The notes: a model not told the origin generated them from the letters alone. Counted from the first letter of the stretch, positions 29,160-37,918 are shown. The stretch: 64,000 nucleotides of DNA from Paenibacillus sp. Root52 (GCF_001426865.1 NZ_LMFO01000012.1:249086-313085), one strand, 5' to 3'. Numbers and translations are program-made.

Positions 29160-30023
29160 GTGATCCAATGCGAAGGACTTGTGAAAATTTTTAAATCCAG
29201 CGATGTGGAAGTCGTTGCCCTTCAAGGTCTCAATTTGACGGTTAACCAAGGTGAGATGATGGCGATCATCGGTAATAGTGGTAGCGGGAAATCAACGTTG
29301 CTCAATATTCTGGGTGGACTGGATCGTCCAACAGCAGGCACAGCCGTTGTAGGCGATTGGGATCTGCTCAAGATGACGGATGCGCAACTCGTTGAGTACA
29401 AACGTCATACGGTAGGTTTCATCTGGCAAAACAATGGTCGAAACCTACTGCCTTATCTCACGGCACTTGAAAATGTGGAAACACCTATGATTCTTGGTGG
29501 TAAGCGCGATCGTGCCTATGCCATGCAACTATTAGAGTGGGTGGGGCTCAAAGATCGGATGCACAACAAGCTGCATCAGTTGTCAGGTGGAGAGCAGCAG
29601 CGGGTTGCTATCGCGATATCTCTATCAAACCGACCTAAGCTGCTGCTTGCCGATGAACCTACGGGATCAGTGGATTCCGAGACTTGTGACACCATTATGG
29701 GGATTTTCCGCAAAATGAACAAAGAACTAGGCGTCACGATTGTCATTGTTACGCATGACTTAACGCTTGCAGGTAAGGTGGATCGCATAGTTGCGATCCG
29801 TGATGGACTGACGAGTACGGAGTTTGTGAAACGTAACCCGAACTTGGATGATGATCAAGGCTTATCACAGATGGGTGCTCAGGATATACATGAAGCATTT
29901 GTCATTATTGACCGTGCAGGACGTCTGCAGGTACCTAAGGAGTATCTGGAGGCCTTATCCATCGACAATCGGGCTACATTGGAATTTGACGGTGAACGTA
30001 TTGTGATTACACCGCCAAGATAA
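29160..30023 (+). CDS. ABC transporter ATP-binding protein, LolD/MacB type, with C-terminal extension
   Basis: 287 residues. Walker A GNSGSGKSTL, signature LSGGEQQR, Walker B LLLADEPTGSVDSE. The Q-loop region FIWQNNGRNLLPYLTA is slightly unusual. After the domain (~residue 230) there is a ~55-residue tail ending with a small beta unit (LQVPKEYLEALSIDN..EFDGERIVITPP), reminiscent of AbrB-like swapped hairpins; this is only an impression. GTG 29160 sits 2 bp after the permease stop. Why the operon carries two ATPases is open; a heterodimer is the simplest idea. Confidence 0.9.
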   Translation: MIQCEGLVKIFKSSDVEVVALQGLNLTVNQGEMMAIIGNSGSGKSTLLNILGGLDRPTAGTAVVGDWDLLKMTDAQLVEYKRHTVGFIWQNNGRNLLPYLTALENVETPMILGGKRDRAYAMQLLEWVGLKDRMHNKLHQLSGGEQQRVAIAISLSNRPKLLLADEPTGSVDSETCDTIMGIFRKMNKELGVTIVIVTHDLTLAGKVDRIVAIRDGLTSTEFVKRNPNLDDDQGLSQMGAQDIHEAFVIIDRAGRLQVPKEYLEALSIDNRATLEFDGERIVITPPR

Positions 30024-30043
30024 TGAATAGGGGGAATTGGGAG

Positions 30044-31489
30044 ATGAAGAACAGGTTGTGGGGAAAACGGGTGCTCGCTGTCTTGGCGACTGCGAGTCTA
30101 GCTTTGCCTCTGTTAGCAGGCTGTACGGCAAGTGAGGCTAAGGACACGGAACAGCGTGTATTACGCGTAGCAACACTATGGGGCGGTCAAGATGACAGTT
30201 ACTTCCGCCAACAGTTTACAGATGCGTTTGAATTGACACATCCGAATATCACGGTTGAAGTCGTTCCTGCGGTTGAACAGAGCAGTTATGGTTTTGGAAT
30301 GCAGGGGGAGAATCAGGAGATTCCCGATACGGTTGAGAGCCTGAAGAAAATTATGACTGGTGATAATCCAGTCGACGTTATTGTTGCGGATACAGCTACC
30401 GTTAAGTCCTTGATTCAGGAAAATATGCTGAAGCAGTTGGATCCGTTGATGCAAGAAGACAAATTTGATACAACGGATATTGTGCCAAGTGTACTGGAGG
30501 GCATTAAGGATCTAGGAGACCAAAGCATCTATGCATTGACGCCAACGTTCTCCTCTTCTGCGCTGTTTTATAACAAGGGAATGTTCCAGAAGGCAGGCGT
30601 AGAGCCACCAACAGATAATATGACTTGGGATGATATTCTGAACCTGGCGACTCGTATGACCAAAGGTGAGGACAAAGACCATGTGTTTGGCTTCTCCTTC
30701 AGTACGTATCAAGGTGGCTCACCATACTATTCCATGCAGCAGTATTATAATTCTCTACAACTGAAAATATTTGATGATAAAGCAGAGAAAATGACTGTTG
30801 ATTCACCACAATGGGAAAAAGTATGGAGTACAATTAGCAAGCTGGCTATCGACAAAATCATTCCTAAAGGCGATGAACCGCAGGATCAGGATCCAAACGG
30901 AAGATATAATCCGCTTCAGGGCGATCTGTTCCTCAGCAGCAAAGCAGCGATGGTTATCGGCGACTACAGCTATATTAACCAACTCATTGATGCCAATAAA
31001 AATGCGGATAAAATGGAAGGATTCACAAAGGTAGAATGGGATGTGGTTACACCACCGGTTCACCCTGAAGCTCCTGAAATTGGAGGCAATATCTATTTGA
31101 GCAGTTTGATGTCCATCAATAGTTCGGCTCAAAATCCGGATGATGCCTGGGAATTAATCAAGTATATGAACAGTGAGGACTGGGCAAAAATCAAAGCACG
31201 CAGCAGCTACGAGATGGTATCCCGGAAAAGCTTTATTAAACCGAAAGAAGGTTTAGACTATAATATCCAAGCGTTCTACACGTTGAAGCCTGTTCCACCA
31301 ACGAATAACAACCTGGATAAACTGTATCAAAAGATGCCTAATCTCTGGCAGGTAAGTGACAAAGGAATGGAGTACTTCAATCAGGTTCTTGATAACAAGA
31401 AAACACCAAAAGAAGCGCTCGGTGAGTGGGCAGCCAAAGGTAATGAAATGCTTGAGAAGCTGAAGAAAGATCCAAAAGCAACATTCTAA
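30044..31489 (+). CDS. Extracellular solute-binding lipoprotein, family 1
   Basis: 481 residues from ATG 30044 (AGGGGGA upstream). An in-frame ATG at 30023 overlapping the previous stop is the alternative. The signal peptide ends in lipobox LLAGC. The mature protein begins QRVLRVATLWGGQDDSYFRQQF and follows the MalE/UgpB periplasmic-binding fold, with the conserved FYNKGMFQKAGVEPP and TWDDILNLATRMT segments. Such proteins normally serve sugar importers with MalF/G permeases; none is here, which makes its place in an FtsX-type operon odd. Confidence 0.88.
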   Translation: MKNRLWGKRVLAVLATASLALPLLAGCTASEAKDTEQRVLRVATLWGGQDDSYFRQQFTDAFELTHPNITVEVVPAVEQSSYGFGMQGENQEIPDTVESLKKIMTGDNPVDVIVADTATVKSLIQENMLKQLDPLMQEDKFDTTDIVPSVLEGIKDLGDQSIYALTPTFSSSALFYNKGMFQKAGVEPPTDNMTWDDILNLATRMTKGEDKDHVFGFSFSTYQGGSPYYSMQQYYNSLQLKIFDDKAEKMTVDSPQWEKVWSTISKLAIDKIIPKGDEPQDQDPNGRYNPLQGDLFLSSKAAMVIGDYSYINQLIDANKNADKMEGFTKVEWDVVTPPVHPEAPEIGGNIYLSSLMSINSSAQNPDDAWELIKYMNSEDWAKIKARSSYEMVSRKSFIKPKEGLDYNIQAFYTLKPVPPTNNNLDKLYQKMPNLWQVSDKGMEYFNQVLDNKKTPKEALGEWAAKGNEMLEKLKKDPKATF

Positions 31490-31549
31490 CGCTCGTCATT
31501 TGTTCTGAAGAATGTGTAAGCTAACTTCAGGAGCATGCCTTCCTTAATA

Positions 31550-31585
31550 AGCCGCTGAAGAATAATTTCTTCGGCGGCTATTTTT
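31550..31585 (+). terminator. Terminator of the FtsX-type operon
   Basis: AGCCGCTGAAGAA / TTCTTCGGCGGCT stem (one G-T pair) with a short loop and ATTTTT. Confidence 0.88.
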
Positions 31586-31651
31586 ACTTGAATTGGGGCA
31601 ACCTACAAGAAGAGGTGCAGGATACATCACAACGAAGAAAGGACGAGCAGC

Positions 31652-31816
31652 ATGCATTGGATATATTTCAGTAAGTTATATGCAACCAAGTTTCAGGCAG
31701 GCTGCCTTGCCAAACGTTTAGAGCAGGATGGATGGATCTATGGTCACAATGAACCTGCTGAAGTGGAGGTATACCGTTCCCGTAAAGGACGATATGGTGT
31801 ACGATTTATTCCCTAA
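31652..31816 (+). CDS. Small orphan protein (54 residues)
   Basis: ATG 31652 follows GAAAGGACGAG. The product starts MHWIYFSKLYATKF, has a Cys, QDGWIYGHNEPAEVEVY in the middle and a basic end RKGRYGVRFIP. It is not hydrophobic and has no signal peptide. The composition looks protein-like, with a predicted helix then a beta hairpin that could carry an SPOR-like or dsRBD-like mini-fold, but I recognise no family. It lies between a terminator and a tRNA promoter, so it is its own unit. Confidence 0.65.
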   Translation: MHWIYFSKLYATKFQAGCLAKRLEQDGWIYGHNEPAEVEVYRSRKGRYGVRFIP

Positions 31817-31825
31817 CATTACCCC

Positions 31826-31855
31826 TTGACTTATTGGGTGAATATAATGTATATT
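31826..31855 (+). promoter_or_regulatory. Promoter for the CAT-tRNA pair
   Basis: TTGACT 31826-31831, 18-bp spacer, TATATT 31850-31855. A TATAAT at 31843 is too close to this -35 (11 bp). Confidence 0.6.
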
Positions 31856-31885
31856 AATTAAGTCGCTGTTTTACATTTTAACTGA

Positions 31886-31959
<74 letters not shown>

Positions 31960-32015
31960 TTTAATTTTTATTAGATGATTTACAGCCATCATCTGAACGT
32001 TATACATTATGTCGA

Positions 32016-32089
32016 GGGCCCTTAGCTCAGTTGGTTAGAGCGGTCGGCTCATAACCGATTGGTCACAGGTTCGAGTCCTGTAGGGCCCA
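32016..32089 (+). tRNA. tRNA with CAT anticodon, probably tRNA-Ile2 (lysidine type)
   Basis: Acceptor GGGCCCT / AGGGCCC, D-arm AGCTCAGTTGGTTAGAGC, anticodon loop CTCATAA, T-arm ACAGGTTCGAGTCCTGT. CAT can mean elongator Met or Ile2 modified to lysidine by TilS. The GGxCCxTTAGCTCAG start and CTCATAACCG context resemble known Ile2 genes more than elongator tRNA-Met. Start and end are clear; the amino acid is a judgement. Confidence 0.9.
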
Positions 32090-32098
32090 TACTTTTGA

Positions 32099-32126
32099 AA
32101 CCTTGCTTATGTAGCAAGGTTTTTTT
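32099..32126 (+). terminator. Terminator after the tRNA pair
   Basis: AACCTTGCT-TATGT-AGCAAGGTT with T5-7 tail. Confidence 0.93.
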
Positions 32127-32231
32127 CTTTTCAGTTGTGATTTAATTAGGGTGAGTGTAAGGTGGAATAAGTTCCCTTCAAAATGTGCTGAAGTTGTTTA
32201 CATTAATTGATGTGAGAGGTGAAGTTGGGGA

Positions 32232-32876
32232 ATGAGCAATAAGCGCTGTGCTATAATGATAGCGGTTACTTCGATGTTATTACTGATCTGCATGTTTCTT
32301 TTGTATAAAACTGTTCAGGAGAATCAAAGATATGAAAAATTTATATCTACTCAGCTAAGTGAATCTTTATCGGCATTGGTCACAGCGATTTTGGCCAATG
32401 TTGAGATACTTCAGCAATATAATTTAAGTGAAGGGGAGAACCTTTTACCAGAACATGCAACCAACCTATGTGCCAATTTCACAACTGTGAGTACTAAATA
32501 TAATCATTTACTGAACGCAGCGTTACATCTAAATAAAGTGAACAATGCGGATATCAATCCTGTACTAGGAAATGTTGCTCAGGATATAACCTTTTTTCTG
32601 GCACGATCTGTTATTGGCAATGATCTCCTCGGGGACTGCAGCCTAATCGAAACGACCATTTCACTAGATGCGGTGCAAAGTCAGAAGATAGCAGAAATAC
32701 GAGAACTGAACAACCAGTGGTCAGAAATAGTAAAAAAATACGTGCCTGAAGCGACAGCAAGGGGTGTCAGTGATGTTGATTGGAACGATATGATTAACAA
32801 TAAAATGTGGATTCAATTGTTAGAGGAACTCTCTGTAGATGCGGGTCAATCGGGGATTAATCATTTTTTTAACTAA
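32232..32876 (+). CDS. Hypothetical membrane-anchored protein
   Basis: 214 residues. A signal-anchor helix (AIMIAVTSMLLLICMFLLY) at ~7-25 is followed by a soluble, helix-rich domain facing outward, with no recognised motif and two Cys (..NLCANF, LLGDCSLI). Ribosome site GAGGTGAAG lies a little far from ATG 32232. Not similar to anything I recognise. It is convergent with the next gene across a hairpin at 32910-32932. Confidence 0.7.
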   Translation: MSNKRCAIMIAVTSMLLLICMFLLYKTVQENQRYEKFISTQLSESLSALVTAILANVEILQQYNLSEGENLLPEHATNLCANFTTVSTKYNHLLNAALHLNKVNNADINPVLGNVAQDITFFLARSVIGNDLLGDCSLIETTISLDAVQSQKIAEIRELNNQWSEIVKKYVPEATARGVSDVDWNDMINNKMWIQLLEELSVDAGQSGINHFFN

Positions 32877-32909
32877 CCTTGTTCATTTATAGGCCTACAT
32901 ACCAAAAGA

Positions 32910-32932
32910 ACACTGGCATATCTGACCAGTGT
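32910..32932. terminator. Hairpin between convergent genes
   Basis: ACACTGG / CCAGTGT stem nested in a CTTGTTC / GAACAAG outer pair; no strong T tract. Confidence 0.4.
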
Positions 32933-32961
32933 CCACCTTGGAACAAGTGAATGGATTCTTC

Positions 32962-33234
32962 TTATAGTAAAGGCAATAAAATGGCGATCACACCGATCAT
33001 GATGAAGATAACACCTGAGCTTATGCCTATGATTCCACTTGTTTGGGAGTTATGTACGTTGCTTTCTGTACGTGAAATACGACTGAAAAACTGTGATATT
33101 TTGGAGTTAGGGTTTTTATAGTCGTATAGGGAGAGTGCAATGACGATCACGCCCAATATAATCATTAATATTACGGTCACCCCCTCGGTAGTGATGTATA
33201 TTTTATATACGGGAATTATTTGAAATAGTTCCAA
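32962..33234 (-). CDS. Small two-helix membrane protein
   Basis: Up to 90 residues with two hydrophobic helices (VILMIILGVIVIALSLY and GVIFIMIGVIAILLPLL) around a basic polar loop. TTG 33234 is the upstream limit and has only a distant AAAGG. GAGGGGG about 15 bp before the internal ATG that begins MIILGV makes a shorter form possible. No family recognised. Confidence 0.5.
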   Translation of the reverse strand: MELFQIIPVYKIYITTEGVTVILMIILGVIVIALSLYDYKNPNSKISQFFSRISRTESNVHNSQTSGIIGISSGVIFIMIGVIAILLPLL

Positions 33235-33292
33235 TTATAAAGTCATTACCTTTTGAAAGAGCCTGGATGATAGAGACTAATAACTATAATTA

Positions 33293-33320
33293 TTGAGATA
33301 TATGATATAATTGTTATAAT
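33293..33320 (+). promoter_or_regulatory. Promoter for the 81-residue membrane protein
   Basis: TTGAGA 33293-33298, 16-bp spacer, TATAAT 33315-33320. Confidence 0.6.
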
Positions 33321-33344
33321 TTAGCATGAAGTGGGGTTGGATAC

Positions 33345-33590
33345 ATGAACAGCGGTAGTGCAAGTGCAGTAGGTTTGCCAGGATTATTACTTTTAGTATT
33401 GTTTGTCGCAGTCATTGTATTTATAGTCTATTTAATCATTTCAAGAGTTAGGAAGAGCTCGGGTGGTGTACAAAAAGAAATCTCTAATCTTCGTAAAGAT
33501 ATCCAAGTTCTGCAGGATAAAATGGATACGAATAATGGTCATACAGGTGACAGAAACGAAGAACAAGAGAAGGTTTATTCATCCAAGTAA
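33345..33590 (+). CDS. Small membrane protein with coiled-coil tail
   Basis: 81 residues: Ser/Gly N-terminus, one long hydrophobic helix (LLLLVLFVAVIVFIVYLIISRV), then an amphipathic heptad stretch (EISNLRKDIQVLQDKM) and a polar tail. It resembles the many short Bacillales proteins with a YtxH or phage-shock-like layout, but no family is assigned. A consensus promoter lies just upstream and a terminator follows, so it is monocistronic. Confidence 0.65.
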   Translation: MNSGSASAVGLPGLLLLVLFVAVIVFIVYLIISRVRKSSGGVQKEISNLRKDIQVLQDKMDTNNGHTGDRNEEQEKVYSSK

Positions 33591-33706
33591 CAAAGAGACA
33601 TCACGACAGGAGCGCCTGTAAAAGTGCAAGTTTGCTGCTGGGGTAGGGATAAATAGCTTAATCTGCTTCGGTGTGGCTACTTCAAAAGGATTAGGGACGA
33701 TACGGA

Positions 33707-33741
33707 AGGTCATCGGGTGATAAGCCCGATGATCTTTTTTA
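33707..33741 (+). terminator. Terminator
   Basis: AGGTCATCGGG-TGATAAG-CCCGATGATCT, T6 tail. Confidence 0.9.
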
Positions 33742-33824
33742 TTTATGCAAACTAGTAACAGTGTCCATGCCATATTATAAATCTCGCATATATTATCGTA
33801 TTCCAGTATTAGGAGGTAGATTTA

Positions 33825-34250
33825 ATGAGTCAATTTATTGATGCGAGAACTTCGCAGAATGCAAGTTTGGCGAACTCGATTGCCATTCCAATTTTGGTTC
33901 TGAATACGCCCCAGTTGTTTGGTCAGATTGGACTGGTAACCACTGCAGGCATTGGTGCTAATCCGCGGGTGCAATTCAAGGGTACAGTATCGGTACAGCT
34001 GCCATTAGCACTTGTAGGGATCACGATTACAATTGTCAGAGGAACTCAGTCAACTGATCCGGTTATATACTCGGCTACTTCTACGTTTAGTTTAAGTGTA
34101 TTGGCTCCTCAAATTATTACCTTCTCTGCGGATGACTACAACCCACCAATCACACCCCAGTTGACTTATACTGCATTTGTAAGTTCGAACTTGTTAGGAT
34201 CAGTTCGTGTAGGTCCTGAGAACTTTGACGGGGTATTGTATTCAGACTAA
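33825..34250 (+). CDS. Conserved beta-rich protein of unknown function
   Basis: 141 residues, starting MSQFIDARTSQNASLANS. It is Thr/Val/Ile/Ser-rich with alternating hydrophobic strands, no signal peptide, no Cys and no charge clusters, and suggests a compact beta-sandwich. Spore-surface and coat proteins of Bacillales have comparable composition, but this is only suggestive. A near-perfect AGGAGG precedes the ATG, implying strong translation. Confidence 0.65.
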   Translation: MSQFIDARTSQNASLANSIAIPILVLNTPQLFGQIGLVTTAGIGANPRVQFKGTVSVQLPLALVGITITIVRGTQSTDPVIYSATSTFSLSVLAPQIITFSADDYNPPITPQLTYTAFVSSNLLGSVRVGPENFDGVLYSD

Positions 34251-34304
34251 TGTAGCTATACGCCATACGTTTACGGGTACGAATACTCTGTGTTAATGAT
34301 TGAT

Positions 34305-34330
34305 CCTGCCTTGATATAGGCAGGTTTTTT
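34305..34330 (+). terminator. Terminator
   Basis: CCTGCC-TTGATATA-GGCAGG followed by T6. Confidence 0.88.
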
Positions 34331-34524
34331 ATTTGGTATAGCTGAAGTTTCTGCATATGAGGACTGATTTGGTTTATTTAAGAGAGACCTTAACATGGGG
34401 CAATTCTGGTTATGATATAATGCATAACAGTGTGTAACGTTTACATGACTGGGATTTGCTTGATTGGCTTAGACTGTGTGAAGTCTTGGAACGTTAAGAA
34501 TTATGGATAAAAGGCGGTTAATTA

Positions 34525-36078
34525 ATGATGCATAATGAAGGACAACGGTTCCGTTTCAGTGAAGCACCTGTGTGGGAATGGCAACGTGCTTACTATGAAC
34601 AGCGTGGGCTTGATGCGTGGACGGAAAATCAAGTTCCGCAATATATCACTAGTAACCCGATGATTGCAGCGGCGTACGCCGAAATGATATTTGGCTTTTT
34701 GCAAGACTTGGCAGCGAAGGGTAAGACATCGGAGCCGGTTACGATTCTGGAACTAGGCGCTGGAGTAGGTCGTCTAGCGTTTCAGATACTTACGAAATTG
34801 ATTGAATTGCGGGATTATGCAGCAACGGAACTGCCTGCTTTTCGTTACGTGATGACAGATTTAGTGATGGAGAATGTAGTGGGGTGGAGAAATCATCCGT
34901 CCATGGAGCCTTATATTCAGCAGGATGTGTTGGATTTTGCTCTATTTGATGCAATGAAGGATACTGCGCTAGATCTAATGGTTGCAGGTGAAACAATTCA
35001 GCCGGGAGATCTGCAGCAGCCTTTGCTTATTATCGCAAATTATTTTTTTGATAGTATCCCACAGGAATTGCTATATGTAGGTGAAGGACAGATTTATGAA
35101 TGTGATCTCATACTCTCTAGTGCCGAAGAACACGTCGATCTTGCACCCTCAGAGAAATTAAAGGCGATGGAGATTAGTTATGCTTACCGCCTTGCAACTC
35201 AGTATAGTGCGGAATCGTCTCCTTATCGCGATGTTATTTCGTTGTATGAGGATGAGTTGGAGGATTCACACATTCTGTTTCCAGAAGCTGGACTATCCTG
35301 TCTTGAACGACTGGGGACTTTATCTAGTGCGGGGTATATGCTTATTACAGCAGATAAAGGTGATCACCGGCTAGAGTACTGGAAATTCGCTGAGCCACCT
35401 GAATTTGTTCTTCACGGCAGTTTCTCGTTGACGGCGAACTATCATGCGATTCGGTATACGTTGGAGCAGCAAGGAGGCCTAGCTTGTTTTACAACGCATC
35501 ATTATAAGGATATTAATGTCGGCTGTATCCTGATGGTCGCAGAGCCTAAAAGTTATGTAAATACCCGTCTGGCTTACCTGCGAGAGGTTGAACGTTTTGG
35601 GCCAGATGATTTCTTTAGTTTGAAAGAATGGTTCGATCAGCAGGTAACTAGAATGGAGCTCAAACAAATTCTACCTTTCTGGCGTTTAGGTGGTTATGAT
35701 GCAGAGTTTCTAATTCTATGTGCGGAGCGTATTTCTGATCTGCTACCAGATGCAACCGATGAAGAAATGATGGATATGCAGCACGGAATGCATTCCATGT
35801 GGTCTTCATACTATGTGATGGATAAGCAAGGGGAGTTGTCATTTATAACAGGGCAATTGTTCCATGCGATGTACATGTACGAGGATGCAAAGTATTTTCT
35901 AGAACGATCAATGCTGTCAGACAAGGACAAGTTCAACACGGATGTATTGTATGATCTGGCTGTTTGCTGTTATGAGCTTGAGATGGAAGAAGAAGCTCTA
36001 GCGTATACACGTAAAGTGCTGGCATTGGAGCCAGACCATGAAGAGGCTGGTTCGTTGCTTGAAAGTCTGGAAGGCTGA
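34525..36078 (+). CDS. MidA-like SAM-dependent methyltransferase with TPR tail
   Basis: 517 residues. SAM-binding motif I VTILELGAGVGRLAF is at ~72-86, and the segment FRYVMTDLVMENV supplies the acidic ribose-binding position; LIIANYFFDSIPQELL matches the NEFFDAL-type motif of MidA/NDUFAF7 proteins. The last ~110 residues form two TPR-like repeats (DAKYFLERSMLSDKDKFNTDVLYDLAVCCYELEMEEEAL). MidA homologues methylate a protein arginine in complex I assembly; the target here is unknown. AAAGGCGG precedes the tandem ATGs. Confidence 0.75.
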   Translation: MMHNEGQRFRFSEAPVWEWQRAYYEQRGLDAWTENQVPQYITSNPMIAAAYAEMIFGFLQDLAAKGKTSEPVTILELGAGVGRLAFQILTKLIELRDYAATELPAFRYVMTDLVMENVVGWRNHPSMEPYIQQDVLDFALFDAMKDTALDLMVAGETIQPGDLQQPLLIIANYFFDSIPQELLYVGEGQIYECDLILSSAEEHVDLAPSEKLKAMEISYAYRLATQYSAESSPYRDVISLYEDELEDSHILFPEAGLSCLERLGTLSSAGYMLITADKGDHRLEYWKFAEPPEFVLHGSFSLTANYHAIRYTLEQQGGLACFTTHHYKDINVGCILMVAEPKSYVNTRLAYLREVERFGPDDFFSLKEWFDQQVTRMELKQILPFWRLGGYDAEFLILCAERISDLLPDATDEEMMDMQHGMHSMWSSYYVMDKQGELSFITGQLFHAMYMYEDAKYFLERSMLSDKDKFNTDVLYDLAVCCYELEMEEEALAYTRKVLALEPDHEEAGSLLESLEG

Positions 36079-36092
36079 TGATTACGTTCTGT

Positions 36093-36215
36093 CTAAGGTG
36101 CAAAGGATACACTAGTTAGAACCCAATAGAAGAAAATTAAAGCAACGAGGAACAGTGCACTTAGTCCTAAGAGAACACCAATAATTAGTTTGTCCCACTT
36201 TCCAATTTTTCGCAT
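36093..36215 (-). CDS. 40-residue single-pass membrane protein
   Basis: ATG at 36215 preceded by AGGAGGG at good spacing. Sequence MRKIGKWDKLIIGVLLGLSA then a long hydrophobic run ending SVSFAP. Too short for family assignment, but the ribosome site and helix make it credible. The frame continues upstream to 36293, without a ribosome site. Confidence 0.6.
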   Translation of the reverse strand: MRKIGKWDKLIIGVLLGLSALFLVALIFFYWVLTSVSFAP

Positions 36216-36321
36216 ATTAACCCTCCTAAAATATAAGTGTGTTATGAAGTGAATTGACTTTTGTAGATATAAGTTTATGGAATAAGTATACATTATTGTC
36301 TGCTATAGGGGGAGATGGAGA

Positions 36322-36990
36322 ATGAGGATTATTATTGGGCAACCCAACCTTGAGCCCGGATTAATACAATTAGAAAAAGAGCTTAGGGAATACGCGGATG
36401 CGGATATTTTGTTGTATCCCGAAGGGTACTTGAACCAGAATGTAGAAGAGGCTTGCAGGCTTGCGGCTACATACGGAACGATGATTGTATCGGGACACCG
36501 CAGATTAGATGAGCGTCCCAAGGATCGAACCATTATCATCGACCAGCATGGGCAGGTTGTGATGGAGAAAGCGAAGTACACACCTGCCGTAGTTGTCACG
36601 CAACAGGATGTGGCGATCAGTACTCTATTGTGTGATGAGATCGTTTTACAAGGGTTTCAGCATGATGAGGAGCGGGTTGATCTACTCTTACATTCAATCG
36701 GGGTAGGGATGTTCAGTGAGGAGCAGTACAATGAATGGCTGGAGGTGGCTCGCGCGATCGCTATTCGCAATCAATGTATGGTGATGGGTACCAGTCATGC
36801 GGATGGCTCGTATCGCGACAGTGACACCTCTATTCCAATTGCTTACTGTATATCCTCCGATGGTGAGGTTGTATTTGCATCGCATAATGATACTCGAACC
36901 CGAGTCGTTCTAGTGGAGCGTAAAGGAGCTGACGCCGTAACTACACCGAAGCAAGGACGTTTTTTGATAAAAGTGGAGGGGTTAGAGTGA
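36322..36990 (+). CDS. Carbon-nitrogen hydrolase (nitrilase superfamily) homologue
   Basis: 222 residues. The catalytic Glu sits in LLYPEGYLN (~34-42), a lysine in VVMEKAKYTP (~83), and a Cys in STLLCDEIVLQG (~103). This matches the Glu-Lys-Cys triad order of nitrilases/amidases but is shorter than full family members (~260-300) and has little sequence around the Cys. It may be an active small amidase or a degenerate member. GGGGGAGATGG lies upstream of ATG 36322. Confidence 0.75.
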   Translation: MRIIIGQPNLEPGLIQLEKELREYADADILLYPEGYLNQNVEEACRLAATYGTMIVSGHRRLDERPKDRTIIIDQHGQVVMEKAKYTPAVVVTQQDVAISTLLCDEIVLQGFQHDEERVDLLLHSIGVGMFSEEQYNEWLEVARAIAIRNQCMVMGTSHADGSYRDSDTSIPIAYCISSDGEVVFASHNDTRTRVVLVERKGADAVTTPKQGRFLIKVEGLE

Positions 36991-37091
36991 TCCCATGAGG
37001 ATTGGGCGTTGCATATAGGGAGAAGCCCGGTCATTTACTCAGCATTGGCATATGTTATCTCATACCTTTTAAATCAAAGGAGGCCAATCAC

Positions 37092-37217
37092 ATGAGTCAT
37101 GTTGGATACGGTTGTGGAAATGTCGGAGGAATCGGACAGGGAATGTGTACTTCTACTGCTGCAATTCTGGTGCTTTTCATCCTGCTCGTCATCATCACGA
37201 AGTCTTTCTGGTGTTAG
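37092..37217 (+). CDS. YjcZ-family sporulation miniprotein, copy 1
   Basis: 41 residues from ATG 37092 with AAAGGAGG upstream. A Gly-rich start (GYGCGNVGGIGQGMCTST) leads into the hydrophobic helix AAILVLFILLVIITKSF. The pattern Gly-rich plus VLFILLVII is that of the YjcZ/SscA-like family of small spore-associated proteins. A second member is at 47552. Confidence 0.85.
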   Translation: MSHVGYGCGNVGGIGQGMCTSTAAILVLFILLVIITKSFWC

Positions 37218-37248
37218 TTTATAACTAAGCTAAATGGACGGTTACACC

Positions 37249-37280
37249 AAGCTCTGCTGAGATCTCAGTGGAGCTTTTCC
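37249..37280 (+). terminator. Terminator after the YjcZ gene
   Basis: AAGCTCTGCTGAGATCTCAGTGGAGCTT-type hairpin (AAGCTC/GAGCTT, CTGAG/CTCAG) and TTTTCC. Confidence 0.75.
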
Positions 37281-37315
37281 TTATGATTTACAGTAAACTA
37301 TAGAAAGTCTGTCAT

Positions 37316-37344
37316 TTGACAATAGAAAACAATGTACTTAAAAT
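37316..37344 (+). promoter_or_regulatory. Promoter for the DUF1904 gene
   Basis: TTGACA 37316-37321, 17-bp spacer, TAAAAT 37339-37344. Confidence 0.75.
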
Positions 37345-37382
37345 CACATAAGTAACTAAATTTAAAGATTGAAGGGATTGCA

Positions 37383-37712
37383 ATGCCGTTTATTCGCTTC
37401 AGAGGCTTTACAGGTCATCAGTTAGAAGAAGTTGTACCTAAAATCACAGAGCAGATGTCGCTCACTTCTAATATTCCGCAAGAAAGAATTAAGGCTGAGC
37501 GTTATGATGTACAAGTACTTACTCCTTCTCCAGCTTCTATAGAAATTGTTATGTTTCAGCGTGATCAGGAAATCCATAATCGAATGGCCTCTTCCATATA
37601 CGTCATTTTGGTCGAAGCAGGTTTGCCGGACGTACACATATTTTTTAGTATTTTGGAGCCTACTCTATATTACAAGCAGGGGAAACCGTTAACGGATTAC
37701 CCTCTGAATTGA
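37383..37712 (+). CDS. DUF1904 family protein
   Basis: 109 residues. MPFIRFRGFTGHQLEEVVPKI at the start and the VQVLTPSPASIEIVMFQRDQE strand pattern match DUF1904, small cytoplasmic proteins with a tautomerase-like (MIF/4-OT) look that begin with Pro after Met. The catalytic role of Pro2 in tautomerases makes such a function thinkable, but it is unproven. Own promoter and terminator. Confidence 0.8.
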   Translation: MPFIRFRGFTGHQLEEVVPKITEQMSLTSNIPQERIKAERYDVQVLTPSPASIEIVMFQRDQEIHNRMASSIYVILVEAGLPDVHIFFSILEPTLYYKQGKPLTDYPLN

Positions 37713-37781
37713 ATGAGATGTGACCCAGTATATAAGTTGATCAAATAAAAAATCTGATCCAATTGTGCTTGGACCAGACAC

Positions 37782-37810
37782 AGACGGGCGAATGCTGCTC
37801 GTCTTTTTTT
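37782..37810 (+). terminator. Terminator
   Basis: AGACGGGC / GCTCGTCT (one G-T pair) with T7. Confidence 0.82.
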
Positions 37811-37918
37811 ATTTATAGTGAGATCTGATTCTAAGGACGACAGTTAGAATAAAAGTCATTCTTGCATGCATAAATGGCTGTTTCTCCGACATATACATGA
37901 TCGATTGTAACTGTGGTA

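Noticed and set aside
31843..31848. TATAAT as -10 of the CAT-tRNA promoter
   Set aside because: Only 11 bp from TTGACT; TATATT at 31850 gives an 18-bp spacer instead.
32016..32089. Elongator tRNA-Met
   Set aside because: Kept as second choice; the GGGCCCTTAGCTCAG start and CTCATAACCG loop look more like tRNA-Ile2, but the anticodon alone cannot separate them.
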